A stretch of 64,000 nt of DNA from UBA1732 sp045114235 (GCA_045114235.1 JBGUKB010000038.1:5015-69014), one strand, 5' to 3'. Positions 32,405-41,380 are shown, counted from the stretch's first letter. Notes: generated by a model from the letters alone, not told the origin. Program-made: numbers and translations.

Positions 32405-34258
32405 TCACCGGGCGGATTCGAGCTTGCGTTCGATGGCGTCGTAGTCCACGTCGCCGTCGAGCCTCATGGCGCGTTCCCAGTAGCCGCGCGCGGCGGCCTT
32501 GTCGCCGAGGGCGTCGAAGATGTCTCCGGCATGGTCCAGGATCGTGGCGTCGACGTCGTCGCCGAATATCTCGATGGCGCGCAGAATCTCCTTTTTCGCC
32601 TCTTCATGGCGGTTCAACTTGAAGAGGACCCACGCGTAGCTGTCGGCGATCGCGCCGTTCTCCGGGGCGAACTCGACGGCCTTCAGAAGGTAGTCGAGGG
32701 CAGCGTTGAGGCGGTATCCGTGGTCGGCGAAGATGTAGCCGAGGGAATTGTAGATTTCGGCGTCGGGGATGCTTTCGTCCGGCGGCGCGGGCGGACGGCT
32801 GGTGAGGAGCGGCGCGAGCATCTGTTCGACGTACTGCATGTTGTTGGCCTTGTCGGCGATGTTCGCGCTGATGAGGCGGAACCGGCGTCCTTCGAGCAGG
32901 GCGGGGGTGATGCGCGCAGCGTTGCGGATACGTTCGAGCGCCTTGTCGTAGTTGCGGAGTCGCATGTAGCAGTCGGTCTCGATGAGGAGGCGCTCGGTGT
33001 CGAGCGGAGCCTTCTGGAGCAGTTCGAGTGCCTTTTTGTAGTTGCCGCGGTCGAAATCGAGCTGCGCGAGCTTCGTCAGGACGGCTTCCGGCGCATCCAG
33101 CATCGCGCCGAGGTTCCGGTAGGTGCGTTCGGCGTCGTCGTAGAGTTTCGCCTCGGTCTGGAGCGAGGCGCAGACGGCGAACATGTCCGGGGTAGGGGCT
33201 TTCACGACCGCGAAGATGCGGTCCCAGGCGCGAGCGCCGAGGAGCGGATCGCCGAGCTCGTCGGCGAGGATCGCGACGGTGAACAATGCTTCGGTGTCGT
33301 CGGGGACCTGCGCAATGCGCGCGAGCGCGGCAGCCATGACCTGCGACCGGTAGCCGAGGTCGCACAGGACGCGGAACGGCTCGGGGAATTCGGGATCCTC
33401 GACCTCTTTCTTCCGGTCCAGCAGGCACGTCAGCGAGGTCTGGGCGAGACGGTACATCTCGTCGCGGAGCGCCCAGGCGGTCCGGTTGAACGGCACGAGC
33501 ACGGAGGTCGCGAGCGGGGATTTCGCGTCGGAGGCGTCCATGTCCCCGGCGCAGGAGACGATCAGAGCGGACTGCACCTGGGGGGCGGCGTCGAAGACGC
33601 GCATGGATGCGATCTCGGCGCGGAGAGCACGGAGCTTGTCCTGATATTCCTTCACCTCGTCAGCGAGCGCGGGTTCCTCGCGGCGCTTCTTGTCGAGCGC
33701 CTTATCCGAATAGATGAGGACCAGCTTGGACGCGATGTTCGCGTTGTACTCGCGGCGGCGTTCGGAGGGCGGCTCCGGGTCTTTGCGGACGACTTCGAAG
33801 GCGCGTTCGAAGAACGGGACGGCCTCGTCGACGCGCTTGAACTGCACCAGCATTTCGCCGCAGGTGAGATTGAGCTCGCGCGAATCCGGGTTTTCCTCGG
33901 CGAGCTTCAGCAGGCGGGGCGTGACTTTGTCGCGGAACGCGGGCTGGACGGCGGCCTGGACGAGCGGGGAGAAGAACGCCTCGTTGTCCGGGTGTTTCGC
34001 CGCCATCTCGAAGAGCTTTTCGATGTCCGCGTCCGTGAACTGATTCGTGAGGATCGAATTGTCGAAGATACGCGCCAGGTCGGCCAGCGTCTCCGCCTCC
34101 TCCTGCGCCGCGTGCGACGGCAGCAGTTCTTCGAAGAAAAGCGTGGTGTTCGGCAGCCAGTCCGACTCCATGTCGCCCTGCGCGAAAAGCGCCGGCGCGG
34201 CGGCACATGCGAGCGCAGCGGTCAGGATGCGGAGTCTGGATGAGAAGAACGGAGTCAT
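32405..34258 (-). CDS. Exported tetratricopeptide-repeat protein
   Basis: A 617-residue protein with a signal peptide (MTPFFSSRLRILTAALACAA, cleaved near ALFAQ) followed by many helical TPR-like repeats. Examples are the clear motif SYAWVLFKLNRHEEAKKEIL and YNSLGYIFADHGYRLNAALD near the C-terminus. It would act as a periplasmic scaffold; the partner is unknown. The frame stays open to 34327 but the signal peptide fixes the start at 34258. Separate from the bS22-like gene upstream, which has its own terminator. Confidence 0.82.
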   Translation of the reverse strand: MTPFFSSRLRILTAALACAAAPALFAQGDMESDWLPNTTLFFEELLPSHAAQEEAETLADLARIFDNSILTNQFTDADIEKLFEMAAKHPDNEAFFSPLVQAAVQPAFRDKVTPRLLKLAEENPDSRELNLTCGEMLVQFKRVDEAVPFFERAFEVVRKDPEPPSERRREYNANIASKLVLIYSDKALDKKRREEPALADEVKEYQDKLRALRAEIASMRVFDAAPQVQSALIVSCAGDMDASDAKSPLATSVLVPFNRTAWALRDEMYRLAQTSLTCLLDRKKEVEDPEFPEPFRVLCDLGYRSQVMAAALARIAQVPDDTEALFTVAILADELGDPLLGARAWDRIFAVVKAPTPDMFAVCASLQTEAKLYDDAERTYRNLGAMLDAPEAVLTKLAQLDFDRGNYKKALELLQKAPLDTERLLIETDCYMRLRNYDKALERIRNAARITPALLEGRRFRLISANIADKANNMQYVEQMLAPLLTSRPPAPPDESIPDAEIYNSLGYIFADHGYRLNAALDYLLKAVEFAPENGAIADSYAWVLFKLNRHEEAKKEILRAIEIFGDDVDATILDHAGDIFDALGDKAAARGYWERAMRLDGDVDYDAIERKLESAR

Positions 34259-34366
34259 GCCGAAGCGAAGCCTTCTGATGAGGATAAATGAAAATAAGAA
34301 ACGCGCCGGAAGTGCCGGTCGGGGCACCGCGGGGCGCGTTCCATTCGTCCCGGACGTCCGCCGGGG

Positions 34367-34391
34367 AAATAAGCGGGATAGCCGCTTATTT
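34367..34391 (-). terminator. Terminator of the bS22-like gene
   Basis: AAATAAGCGG and CCGCTTATTT form a perfect 10-bp stem with a 5-base loop. The stop codon TAA of the small gene is part of the stem, and the U-rich arm lies at its 3' side. The same stem followed by GTTTTT could also stop plus-strand transcripts. Confidence 0.65.
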
Positions 34392-34475
34392 GTTTTTATG
34401 CCGCATGGCCTTCAGCAGTTTTTTGCGTTTGTGCTGAGCGATTTTGCGGCGGCGTTTTTTTCTCAGATTGCCCAT
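34386..34475 (-). CDS. bS22-like / AURKAIP1-COX24 domain ribosomal protein, 29 residues
   Basis: A 29-residue, strongly basic peptide that begins MGNLRKKRRRKIAQHKRKKL and ends LKAMRHKNK. It has the pattern of the small AURKAIP1/COX24-domain proteins (bS22 of mycobacterial 30S subunits, where the start is MGSV-x-KKRRKRM and the middle KKKHRKLL). It probably binds rRNA in the small subunit. It has its own promoter with TATATT and its own terminator hairpin at the stop codon, which strongly supports a real gene. Too short to be found by ordinary length cut-offs. Confidence 0.82.
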   Translation of the reverse strand: MGNLRKKRRRKIAQHKRKKLLKAMRHKNK

Positions 34476-34530
34476 GGTTGAAGATTCCTGGTTAAAAGTA
34501 TGGCTGGTTTGAAAAAAATATTGCTAAGAA

Positions 34531-34558
34531 TATAGCATCAAATCCGGAAATGGCAAGC
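34531..34558 (-). promoter_or_regulatory. Promoter of the bS22-like gene
   Basis: Minus strand TTGCCA, 16 bp, TATATT, about 55 bp before the ATG at 34475. Confidence 0.6.
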
Positions 34559-34577
34559 GGAAAACGCTTTTTTCACC

Positions 34578-34605
34578 AAAAAAAACGCGTTTTTGATGGA
34601 AAACG
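34578..34605 (-). terminator. Terminator of the ior operon
   Basis: On the minus strand CGTTTT and AAAACG pair around a 6-base loop, followed by CG and eight T. It lies 15 bp after the Nudix stop codon. Confidence 0.5.
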
Positions 34606-34619
34606 AAGGGCTTGTGCCG

Positions 34620-35177
34620 TCAGAATCCTCCGCGGGAAATCGCCCACATGTACATCTTCGTATCCACGCCGCAGCCTTCGGCTTCCGCCCGCCGGATGAA
34701 GTCCGCGAGCTCGTCCTGCCCGACGAGGAACGTTTCGATGTATTCGGATTCGTCGAAATGCGTGGCGAGGTCCTTCTGCGCATCGAGGTCGACGGTCATC
34801 TTCACCAGATGCACGAACTCGGAGGAGAGTCCGGGCGAGGTGAAGACCCGCGGCGAACAGTAGTCGACCGTGCCGACGTAGCCGGTCTCCTCCTTCAGTT
34901 CGCGCACAGCGGTTTCCGCCGGATCTTCGCCGGGGTTGATGAGCCCGGCGGGGAACTCGTAGACGAGGCGTCCGGTCGGGGGGCGGAACTGCCGGATGAC
35001 GATGAGCTTGTTGCCCGGTTTCGTGACGGGGATCATCATGACGGCGCCCTGGGAATGGACGCGGGAGGCGGATTCCCAGGTGCGGACCTTGCCGTCATGG
35101 CCGAGGTACGTGACCTTCTGGAGGGAAATCCAGCCGCCGGAAGCGATGGTCTCGCGGTCGAGTATCTTCGATTCCAT
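34620..35177 (-). CDS. Nudix hydrolase, ADP-ribose pyrophosphatase type
   Basis: A 185-residue Nudix enzyme that hydrolyses a nucleoside diphosphate linked to another group, probably ADP-ribose. The Nudix box G-x5-E-x7-R-E-U-x-E-E-x-G-U is complete: GLINPGEDPAETAVRELKEE then TGY. The preceding PPTGRLVYEFPAG is typical of the NudF subgroup. Last gene of the ior operon, starting 6 bp after iorA. Its link to aromatic amino acid oxidation is unclear. Confidence 0.9.
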   Translation of the reverse strand: MESKILDRETIASGGWISLQKVTYLGHDGKVRTWESASRVHSQGAVMMIPVTKPGNKLIVIRQFRPPTGRLVYEFPAGLINPGEDPAETAVRELKEETGYVGTVDYCSPRVFTSPGLSSEFVHLVKMTVDLDAQKDLATHFDESEYIETFLVGQDELADFIRRAEAEGCGVDTKMYMWAISRGGF

Positions 35178-35183
35178 GATGCG

Positions 35184-36947
35184 TCACTTCTCCTGTCCGG
35201 GGACGGGCGCGATCGCGCCGAACTTGCAGACGGATTCGCAGAGGCGGCAGCCGGAACACAGTTGCGGGTCGATGGACGGTTTGCCGTCCGCCGTGACCAC
35301 GATAGCCGGGCAGCCGCATTTGAGGCACGCTTTGCAGTTTTTGCATTTGGCTACGTCGATGGCGCGGACGGGGCCGAGACGGCGGCGTATCTGGAGCGGG
35401 CAGGGGGCCTTCGAGATGATGAGGGACGGCTCGTCCGCGGCGATCTCCTCCGCGAGGACCTTGTGCAGATTCTCCTGGTCGAACGGGTCGCAGACCGTGA
35501 CGCGTTTCATCCCGCAGGCGCGTGCGATGGCTTCGATGGACGCGGCGGGCGCGGGCTCGCCGGAGATGGTGCGTCCGGTGCCGGGGTGGTCCTGATGGCC
35601 GGTCATGGCGGTGCTGGAGTTGTCGACGACGATGAGCGTGGACGTGCCCTTGTTGTAGACTACGTCGAGCAACCCCGTGATGCCGGAGTGGAAGAACGTG
35701 GAGTCGCCGAGCACGCCGACGACCTTCTTCTTTTCGCCCGCCTTGTCGAGGCCGTGCGCGAGCGTGAAGCCGCCGCCCATGCAGATCAGCACGTCGGTGC
35801 GTTCGAGCGGCGGGAAGACCGCGAGGCTGTAGCAGCCGATGTCGCCTGTCACGATCACGTCGAATTTGGTGAGCGCGTAGAAGAGCGCGCGGTGCGGACA
35901 GCCGGGGCAGAAGACCGGGGGCCGCATCGGGAGGCCGTCGGCCTGCGGGAACGGTTTCGGCAGAGAATTATTTGTGCCGCGGAGCTTTTCGCGGATTTCG
36001 AAAATGCGGTCCGGCGTGAGCTCGCCGCAGCGCGGCACGACGTCGGATTTGCCGGAACACGCGATGCCGAGCGAACGGACGTGTTCCTCCAGGATCGGGT
36101 CGCCTTCTTCTATGACGACGATGCGTTTGACGGAGGCGGCGAATTCGCGGATCATGGAGTCGGGGAAGGGCCAGGGCCAGCCGAGCTTCAGGACCGGGGC
36201 CTCCGGCATGAGCTCGCGGCAGTACAGCGCGGTGATGCCGCAGGTGATGATGCCGAGGTCGTTGCCCGTGCCGGGGATCACATGGTTCAGCGAGGCGTGC
36301 GACGAGGCGTCGGCGGATTGCGCGTCCATGCGCTCCTCGATCTTCACACGGAGCTTGCGGCCCCAGAGCGGGAGCGGCACGAAACGCGACGGTTCCTTCT
36401 TGAACTCGGTCACATTGCGCGGACGCGCCTCGCCGCATTCGACCAGCGCGCGGGAATGCCCCACGCAGGTGGTGGTACGGAGGATGACCGGGCAGCCGTA
36501 CTTTTCGGAGAGCTCGAACGCCTCCAGCATGAAGGCGCGGGCGTCGACGGCATCGGCGGGGTCGAGGATCGGGACCTTGGCGAGGCGGGCGTAATGGCGC
36601 GTGTCCTGCTCCGTCTGGGAGGAATGCTGGCCGGGGTCGTCCGCCACGACGACCACGAGTCCGCCGCGGACGCCGACATAGGAGAGCGTCATCAGCGGGT
36701 CGGCGGCGACGTTCAGCCCGACGAGCTTCATGGTGACGATGCAGCGCGCCCCGGCGATGGACGCCCCGGCGGCCGCTTCAAGCGCGACCTTCTCGTTCGG
36801 GCTCCACTCGCAGTAGACGCCGTCGTATTTGACGAGGTTTTCGAGGATTTCGGTGGACGGGGTGCCGGGATAGCCGAAGGCCGCCGTCACGCCGCCTTCC
36901 CACGCGCCGCGGGCGATCGCCTCGTTTCCGGTGAGGAGCAGACGCAT
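35184..36947 (-). CDS. iorA: Indolepyruvate:ferredoxin oxidoreductase, alpha subunit
   Basis: The large subunit (587 residues) of the enzyme that converts aryl pyruvates (indolepyruvate, phenylpyruvate) and CoA to arylacetyl-CoA, CO2 and reduced ferredoxin. The N-terminal pyrimidine-binding part begins LLTGNEAIARGAWEGG with GYPGTPSTEI. The thiamine-diphosphate part has VFCPGCPHRALF, TGDIGCYSL and GDSTFFHSG. The C-terminus carries two [4Fe-4S] ferredoxin motifs, KCKNCKACLKCGCP and CSGCRLCESVCKFGAI. The partner iorB is at the head of the same operon, with ligase and aminotransferase genes between. Oxygen-sensitive, fits an anaerobe. Confidence 0.95.
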   Translation of the reverse strand: MRLLLTGNEAIARGAWEGGVTAAFGYPGTPSTEILENLVKYDGVYCEWSPNEKVALEAAAGASIAGARCIVTMKLVGLNVAADPLMTLSYVGVRGGLVVVVADDPGQHSSQTEQDTRHYARLAKVPILDPADAVDARAFMLEAFELSEKYGCPVILRTTTCVGHSRALVECGEARPRNVTEFKKEPSRFVPLPLWGRKLRVKIEERMDAQSADASSHASLNHVIPGTGNDLGIITCGITALYCRELMPEAPVLKLGWPWPFPDSMIREFAASVKRIVVIEEGDPILEEHVRSLGIACSGKSDVVPRCGELTPDRIFEIREKLRGTNNSLPKPFPQADGLPMRPPVFCPGCPHRALFYALTKFDVIVTGDIGCYSLAVFPPLERTDVLICMGGGFTLAHGLDKAGEKKKVVGVLGDSTFFHSGITGLLDVVYNKGTSTLIVVDNSSTAMTGHQDHPGTGRTISGEPAPAASIEAIARACGMKRVTVCDPFDQENLHKVLAEEIAADEPSLIISKAPCPLQIRRRLGPVRAIDVAKCKNCKACLKCGCPAIVVTADGKPSIDPQLCSGCRLCESVCKFGAIAPVPGQEK

Positions 36948-36953
36948 GGGGGA

Positions 36954-38153
36954 TTACCTCCGGGCCGCGGCCATGGCGCGCTTGAAGGACGGGAGCGAAC
37001 CCGTGATGGTGCGTTCCGGCACGCAGAAGGCGAGGCGGATGAAGCCCGCCATGCCGAATCCGACGCCGGGCACCGCGAGGATGCGTTCGCCCTGCAGGAT
37101 GCGCACGAACTCGACGTCGTCCGCGATCGGGGTCTTCGGGAAGAAGTAGAACGCTCCGGGCGGCAGGTAGAACTCGAATCCGGCCTCGCGCAGGACGTCC
37201 GCCATCATGTCGCGGCGGCGTCCGTAGAGGACGGGGTCGACCTCGCAGTCGATGCAGTGGTTCAGGACTTTCTGTCCGATCGCGGGGGCGTTCACGAACC
37301 CGAGGATGCGGTTTGTCATGGTGACTGCCGCGATGAATTCCTTCACGCCGTGGAAGTTAGGGGCGGCAGCCACATAGCCGACGCGTTCGCCCGCGAGCGA
37401 GAGGTTCTTGGAGAACGAGCCGATCACGATGGAGTCGTCGTAGAGCGAGAAGAGCGACGGGATATCCATGTGCTCGAAGTTGAGGAAGCGGTACGGCTCG
37501 TCGGAGATCAGCAGGATCGGGCGGCCGTTCTTCTCGGACTGTTCGCGGAGCAGCGCGGCGAGCGCGGCGAGCTCCTGCCGGTTGTAGATGCGGCCGGTCG
37601 GGTTGTTCGGGGAGTTGATGATGACTGCGCGCGTCCTGTCGCTGAGCGCGGCGCGGAAACCGTCGAGATCGAGCGAGAAATCCTCCGGGTGCGACGGGAC
37701 GGGGCGGAGCTTTCCGCCAAAATTCGAGACGTAGAAGCCGTATTCGACGAAATAGGGCGCGGGGCAGAGGACTTCGCAGCCGGGTTCGAGCGTGGCGCGG
37801 AACACGGCGTTCAGGCCGCCCGCCGCGCCGCAGGTCACCACGACGTGCGAGGCGTCGATTTCGGCGGACTGTTCCTGTGAGACCTTGCGCGCGAGGGCGG
37901 CGCGGGTGTCCGGGAATCCGGCGTTCGGCATATAGCCGATGGCGTAGGGCTGATCGGCGGTCTGCGCGAAGTCGAGGAGCGCGGCCTTCACTTCGGGCGG
38001 CGGGGGCATGTCGGGATTGCCGAGGCTGAAGTCGTAGACCTGGTCGTCGCCGTATTTCTTCTTGAGTTCGATACCGGCCTCGAACATCCTGCGGATCCAG
38101 GAGGAATGTTCCATGTAGCCGAGGATTTCGGGTGAAACGACGCTGTTCATCAT
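36954..38153 (-). CDS. PLP-dependent aminotransferase, class I/II
   Basis: A 399-residue fold-type I aminotransferase. The PLP lysine is in GSFSKNLSLAGERVGY; INSPNNPTGRIY and SDEPYRFL supply cofactor contacts. From its place between iorA and the phenylacetate-CoA-ligase-like gene, it probably takes the amino group from aromatic amino acids to give the aryl pyruvates used by IorAB. The start at 38153 overlaps the ligase stop as ATGA; the longer frame is shadow. Substrate inferred from context only. Confidence 0.88.
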   Translation of the reverse strand: MMNSVVSPEILGYMEHSSWIRRMFEAGIELKKKYGDDQVYDFSLGNPDMPPPPEVKAALLDFAQTADQPYAIGYMPNAGFPDTRAALARKVSQEQSAEIDASHVVVTCGAAGGLNAVFRATLEPGCEVLCPAPYFVEYGFYVSNFGGKLRPVPSHPEDFSLDLDGFRAALSDRTRAVIINSPNNPTGRIYNRQELAALAALLREQSEKNGRPILLISDEPYRFLNFEHMDIPSLFSLYDDSIVIGSFSKNLSLAGERVGYVAAAPNFHGVKEFIAAVTMTNRILGFVNAPAIGQKVLNHCIDCEVDPVLYGRRRDMMADVLREAGFEFYLPPGAFYFFPKTPIADDVEFVRILQGERILAVPGVGFGMAGFIRLAFCVPERTITGSLPSFKRAMAAARR

Positions 38154-39448
38154 TTGCCTCCTTCGTTCTTGTTCTCTTCGCCGACGGTCTCGTAGAAGAT
38201 GCGCTTCGCCTTGCCTTCGGTGCGCGGAAGTTCGCCGGGCTTGTAGATATCGCCTTCGGGGGAGAACCCGAGGTCTTCCTTGAGCTGTTTTTCGACCATG
38301 TATCCGGTCACGCCGGGCTCGGCCTCGACGTTCACGCGCAGGCTCTTGATGCCGTGGTTGTCGCGGATGATGATCTGGTAGTTCGGGAGCACGCCCGGGA
38401 CCTTCAGCAGGGACTGCTCGACCTGGTTCGGGAAGAAGTTCACGCCGGAGATGATGAGCATGTCGTCGAGGCGGCCGCTGATCGTGTCGAGGCGGAGGTG
38501 GGTGCGTCCGCAGACGCATTTTTCGCGGGTCAGGATGCGGCCGCGGTCGCCGGTCTTGAAGCGGATCACGGGGAGCGCTTCGCGGGTCAGGCTGGTGACG
38601 ACAATCTCGCCAAACTGTCCGTCGGGGACGGGCTCGCCGGTGTCGTGGTCGACGACTTCGACGATGTACTCGTCTTCCCACATGTGGATGCCTTCGTGGG
38701 CGGGGCAGTCCATGCCGCTGCCGATGCCGCCGGTCTCGGTCATGCCGTAGATGTCGAACGCGTCAATGCCGAGTCCGTCGCGGATGCGCTTCTTCATGCC
38801 GGGGGAGAACGACTCCGCGCCGAAGATGCCGATCTTGAGGTCGGGCAGGGACTGGTTGGTCTCGGCGAGGATTTCCATGATGCGGATGGAGTAGGATACG
38901 ACGGCGACCATCACGCGGGTCTGGAAGTCGCGCGCCAGCTTGATCTGGCGGACGGTGTTGCCCGCGCCGGTCGGGACGACGAAGAGTCCGGCCTCGCGTG
39001 CGCCGTGGTAGCAGCCGAACCCGCCGTTGAAGAGCCCGAAGCCGGGCGTGATCTGGCAGGTGTCGCCGGGATTCGCGCCCGCCATGACGTAGCAACGGCC
39101 CATGCAGCGCGCCCACTGCTTCAGGTCGGCGAGCGTGTAGGGCATCACGACCGGGGTGCCGGTGGAGCCGCTGGACATGTGCATCTCGGCGAGCTTGTTG
39201 CGCGGAACGCAGGACATTCCGAGCGGATACTGTTCGCGGAAGTCCTTCTTGGAACAGAAGGGGAGCTTATGCAGGTCGGCGAGGCCGCGGAAGTTCGCGG
39301 GGTCGACGCCTGCGGCCTTGTAGCGGGCCGCGGACCAGGGGGAGTTCTTCGCCGTGTGGGCGACGATCTCTTTCAGGCGTTTGTTCTGGAGTTCGGTGAT
39401 CTGGGCGCGGGAAAGCGTCTCGAGTTCTTCGTTCAGATATCGGAACAT
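38150..39448 (-). CDS. Phenylacetate-CoA ligase-like adenylate-forming enzyme
   Basis: A 432-residue member of the PaaK branch of adenylate-forming enzymes. The P-loop-like motif is MSSGSTGTPVVMPY, with YGMTETGGIGSG and FKTGDRGRILTREKC further on, and the C-terminal lid contains a lysine-rich end. In an ior operon the likely direction is arylacetyl-CoA to arylacetate with ATP formation, as proposed for similar operons of anaerobes. It overlaps iorB by 16 bp and the aminotransferase by 4 bp. The aryl specificity is inferred from the neighbours. Confidence 0.9.
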   Translation of the reverse strand: MFRYLNEELETLSRAQITELQNKRLKEIVAHTAKNSPWSAARYKAAGVDPANFRGLADLHKLPFCSKKDFREQYPLGMSCVPRNKLAEMHMSSGSTGTPVVMPYTLADLKQWARCMGRCYVMAGANPGDTCQITPGFGLFNGGFGCYHGAREAGLFVVPTGAGNTVRQIKLARDFQTRVMVAVVSYSIRIMEILAETNQSLPDLKIGIFGAESFSPGMKKRIRDGLGIDAFDIYGMTETGGIGSGMDCPAHEGIHMWEDEYIVEVVDHDTGEPVPDGQFGEIVVTSLTREALPVIRFKTGDRGRILTREKCVCGRTHLRLDTISGRLDDMLIISGVNFFPNQVEQSLLKVPGVLPNYQIIIRDNHGIKSLRVNVEAEPGVTGYMVEKQLKEDLGFSPEGDIYKPGELPRTEGKAKRIFYETVGEENKNEGGK

Positions 39449-40017
39449 AGCATTCTTCCTTTCATGAATGCGGTTAAATTTGCTTCTTCAAACCCCTTTT
39501 TGACGCGGGCGAGGAGTCCGGCGCGCCAGTGGTCTTCGGAGATTTCGGGGAGACCCTTGGAAAGCGCCCCGGTCAGGATCGTGTTCGCGAGGCGGGCGTT
39601 GCCCAGCTCCAGCGCGAGCGCGTTGCAGTCCATGTACACGAGGCGCGGGAAGACGGCGTGGAGGCGGTCCTCCACGTCGGCAGGGTAGACGCAGGCGCCG
39701 TTGGTCACGGTGACCGGGATCACGCTCGATTTCGCGACGACGGCGAGCCCGTCCGGCTTCAGCCAGTGGGCGTAGCGGATCGCCTCGATGTGCTCCATGG
39801 CGGCGATCACGTCGATGCCGCCGGAGACCGCCAGCGGGGCGAACGAACCTTCGCCATAGCGGACCTGGGCGGTCACGCTGCCGCCGCGCTGCGCCATGCC
39901 GTGGATCTCGTTGGTCGTGACGTTGTATCCGGCGGCTTCGGCGGCGGACGCGATGATGCCCGCCGCGAACAGGATGCCCTGTCCGCCCACGCCGGTCAGC
40001 AGGATGCTTTTGATCAT
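39433..40017 (-). CDS. iorB: Indolepyruvate:ferredoxin oxidoreductase, beta subunit
   Basis: The small subunit, 194 residues, of the 2-oxoacid:acceptor oxidoreductase gamma-type family. ILLTGVGGQGILFAAGIIAS is the conserved first block, and HGMAQRGGSVTAQVRYG the second. First gene of the five-gene ior operon. The frame is open to 40158, but that part crosses the promoter, so the ATG at 40017 is used. It overlaps the start of the ligase gene by 16 bp. Confidence 0.93.
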   Translation of the reverse strand: MIKSILLTGVGGQGILFAAGIIASAAEAAGYNVTTNEIHGMAQRGGSVTAQVRYGEGSFAPLAVSGGIDVIAAMEHIEAIRYAHWLKPDGLAVVAKSSVIPVTVTNGACVYPADVEDRLHAVFPRLVYMDCNALALELGNARLANTILTGALSKGLPEISEDHWRAGLLARVKKGFEEANLTAFMKGRMLCSDI

Positions 40018-40098
40018 GATTGCTGTACAGCTCCTTCTGTGCTGAATGCGGAAAGAATGTCTCCGCTTTGAGTCGGTTTTATCATAAAACAAAATTCT

Positions 40099-40127
40099 AA
40101 TATAGCATAAACGCTTCCAAAAATCAA
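40099..40127 (-). promoter_or_regulatory. Promoter of the ior operon
   Basis: Minus strand TTGATT, 17 bp, TATATT, about 82 bp before the iorB start. Same arrangement as the pyrophosphorylase promoter. Confidence 0.65.
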
Positions 40128-40148
40128 GCAGTGTGCGCGCGTGAATAC

Positions 40149-40185
40149 AAAAAAACACGAAGACGGTCCGAAAACCGTCTCCGTG
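40149..40185 (-). terminator. Terminator of the GH43-like gene
   Basis: CACGAAGACGGT and ACCGTCTCCGTG form a 12-bp stem with one G-U-type mismatch and a 6-base loop, followed on the minus strand by seven T. It lies 28 bp after the stop at 40214. Confidence 0.8.
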
Positions 40186-40213
40186 CGGAGATTTGCTGAA
40201 TTGTGTCGCCCGA

Positions 40214-41314
40214 TCAGTATTTCTCGAGGCCGCAGTATTTGGCGAAAGCTTCGGCCTCGTCCTTGGTCAGCATGATGACCGCGCCGTGCTTGGCTCCGGT
40301 GAAATTCGTGGTCTTCATGACGCCCTGGTTGAAGCGGCCGAGGTTCGTGAACTCGCGGAAGTCCGTGGTCTCGCTGAACGCCATTTCGTTGGGGAACGAG
40401 TAGTTGTCGAACATGAGGACGTACTTGTCGGTGCCGATGCGGCGCCACACGTTCGGGGCCTCGACCGCGCCGCCTGTCTTCGCGCAGTTCTCGTCGTTCA
40501 CGTACTTGTAGCCGTAGAGCAGGTGGTCGGATTCGGCGTGCTTGATGCCGCTGTCGTAGTCGAAAAGGTGGTACTTGCCGTTCCCGTAGGAGAGATCGCC
40601 GTCGATGTAGGAGTGGTCGCCGAGGTCCGGGTCGAACCCGAGGAGCTTCGGCACGGTGACGAGCTGCGTGAAATCCTTATCCGTGTAGGAATAGTAGAGC
40701 TGCTTCACCTCGCCGCCCTTCAGACCGAGCGTGAAGTAGACGAAAATCCTGTCCGTTTCCGGGTCGTAGGCGGTCTCCGGCGCCCACGCCTGGCTGATGT
40801 CGCCGAGCTCGGGGAACGCCTCCGCGACGTCGAAGTGCGTGCTGGTCCAGTTGATGAGGTCTTTCGACTTCATGAGCACGAGGCTGCGGTTGTTGCCCCA
40901 GCCGTATTTCTGCGCGTCGCGCTGCCACTGGGTGGAGCGCAGCCCCTGGCGCTGGGCGTAGATGTGCAGGTCGGTCGCCGCCATGTAGAAGCCGTCCGGG
41001 CCGCGGAAGATGTGCGGATCGCGGATGCCTTTCTGTTCGGCGAGGTCGATGCCGAGGAGCACGGGCTTGTTGCCGTTCACGTCGGTGAACGTGTAGCCGT
41101 CGCTGCTGAGCGCGAAGAAGATGTCGTGGTACTGTTCGCGGAACGAGACCATCAGGTACGCGCCGAAGTTGTCCTCCGTGACTTCCGGGATGCGGTCGTC
41201 GCCGCCCGAGGCGCAGCTGGCGCAGGAGGACGCGGACAGGGAGAGGAATGCGGCCGCGGAGGCGACCGCGAGCGAGGCGAGGAGACGGCGGAAAAGGCTG
41301 CCTGTTGATTTCAT
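40214..41314 (-). CDS. Exported GH43-like glycosidase (five-bladed propeller)
   Basis: A 366-residue exported enzyme, likely an arabinosidase or xylosidase. The N-terminus MKSTGSLFRRLLASLAVASA ends in SASSCASCASGG; one of the cysteines may be lipidated. Propeller motifs of the GH43/clan F type follow: KGIRDPHIFRGPDGFYMAAT, SQAWAPETAYD and DHSYIDGDLSYGNGKYHLFD, which hold the acidic residues expected for catalysis. AAAGGA precedes the start. Substrate not decidable by eye. Confidence 0.78.
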   Translation of the reverse strand: MKSTGSLFRRLLASLAVASAAAFLSLSASSCASCASGGDDRIPEVTEDNFGAYLMVSFREQYHDIFFALSSDGYTFTDVNGNKPVLLGIDLAEQKGIRDPHIFRGPDGFYMAATDLHIYAQRQGLRSTQWQRDAQKYGWGNNRSLVLMKSKDLINWTSTHFDVAEAFPELGDISQAWAPETAYDPETDRIFVYFTLGLKGGEVKQLYYSYTDKDFTQLVTVPKLLGFDPDLGDHSYIDGDLSYGNGKYHLFDYDSGIKHAESDHLLYGYKYVNDENCAKTGGAVEAPNVWRRIGTDKYVLMFDNYSFPNEMAFSETTDFREFTNLGRFNQGVMKTTNFTGAKHGAVIMLTKDEAEAFAKYCGLEKY

Positions 41315-41380
41315 GGGCGGGATTCCTTTGTTATGTGAGACGGTTCGTTTGAGGCGGGGTAGGGGATGCGCGATTGTTTG

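Noticed and set aside
34593..37880. Plus-strand frame of 1095 codons opposite Nudix, iorA and the aminotransferase
   Set aside because: Opposite three recognised enzymes; no motif and no ribosome-binding site.
38150..39448. PaaK-like ligase considered as the missing starter ligase of the polyene-like operon
   Set aside because: It sits in the ior operon 20 kb away with its own promoter, and the family makes CoA esters rather than loading ACP. Possible, but nothing in the sequence supports it.
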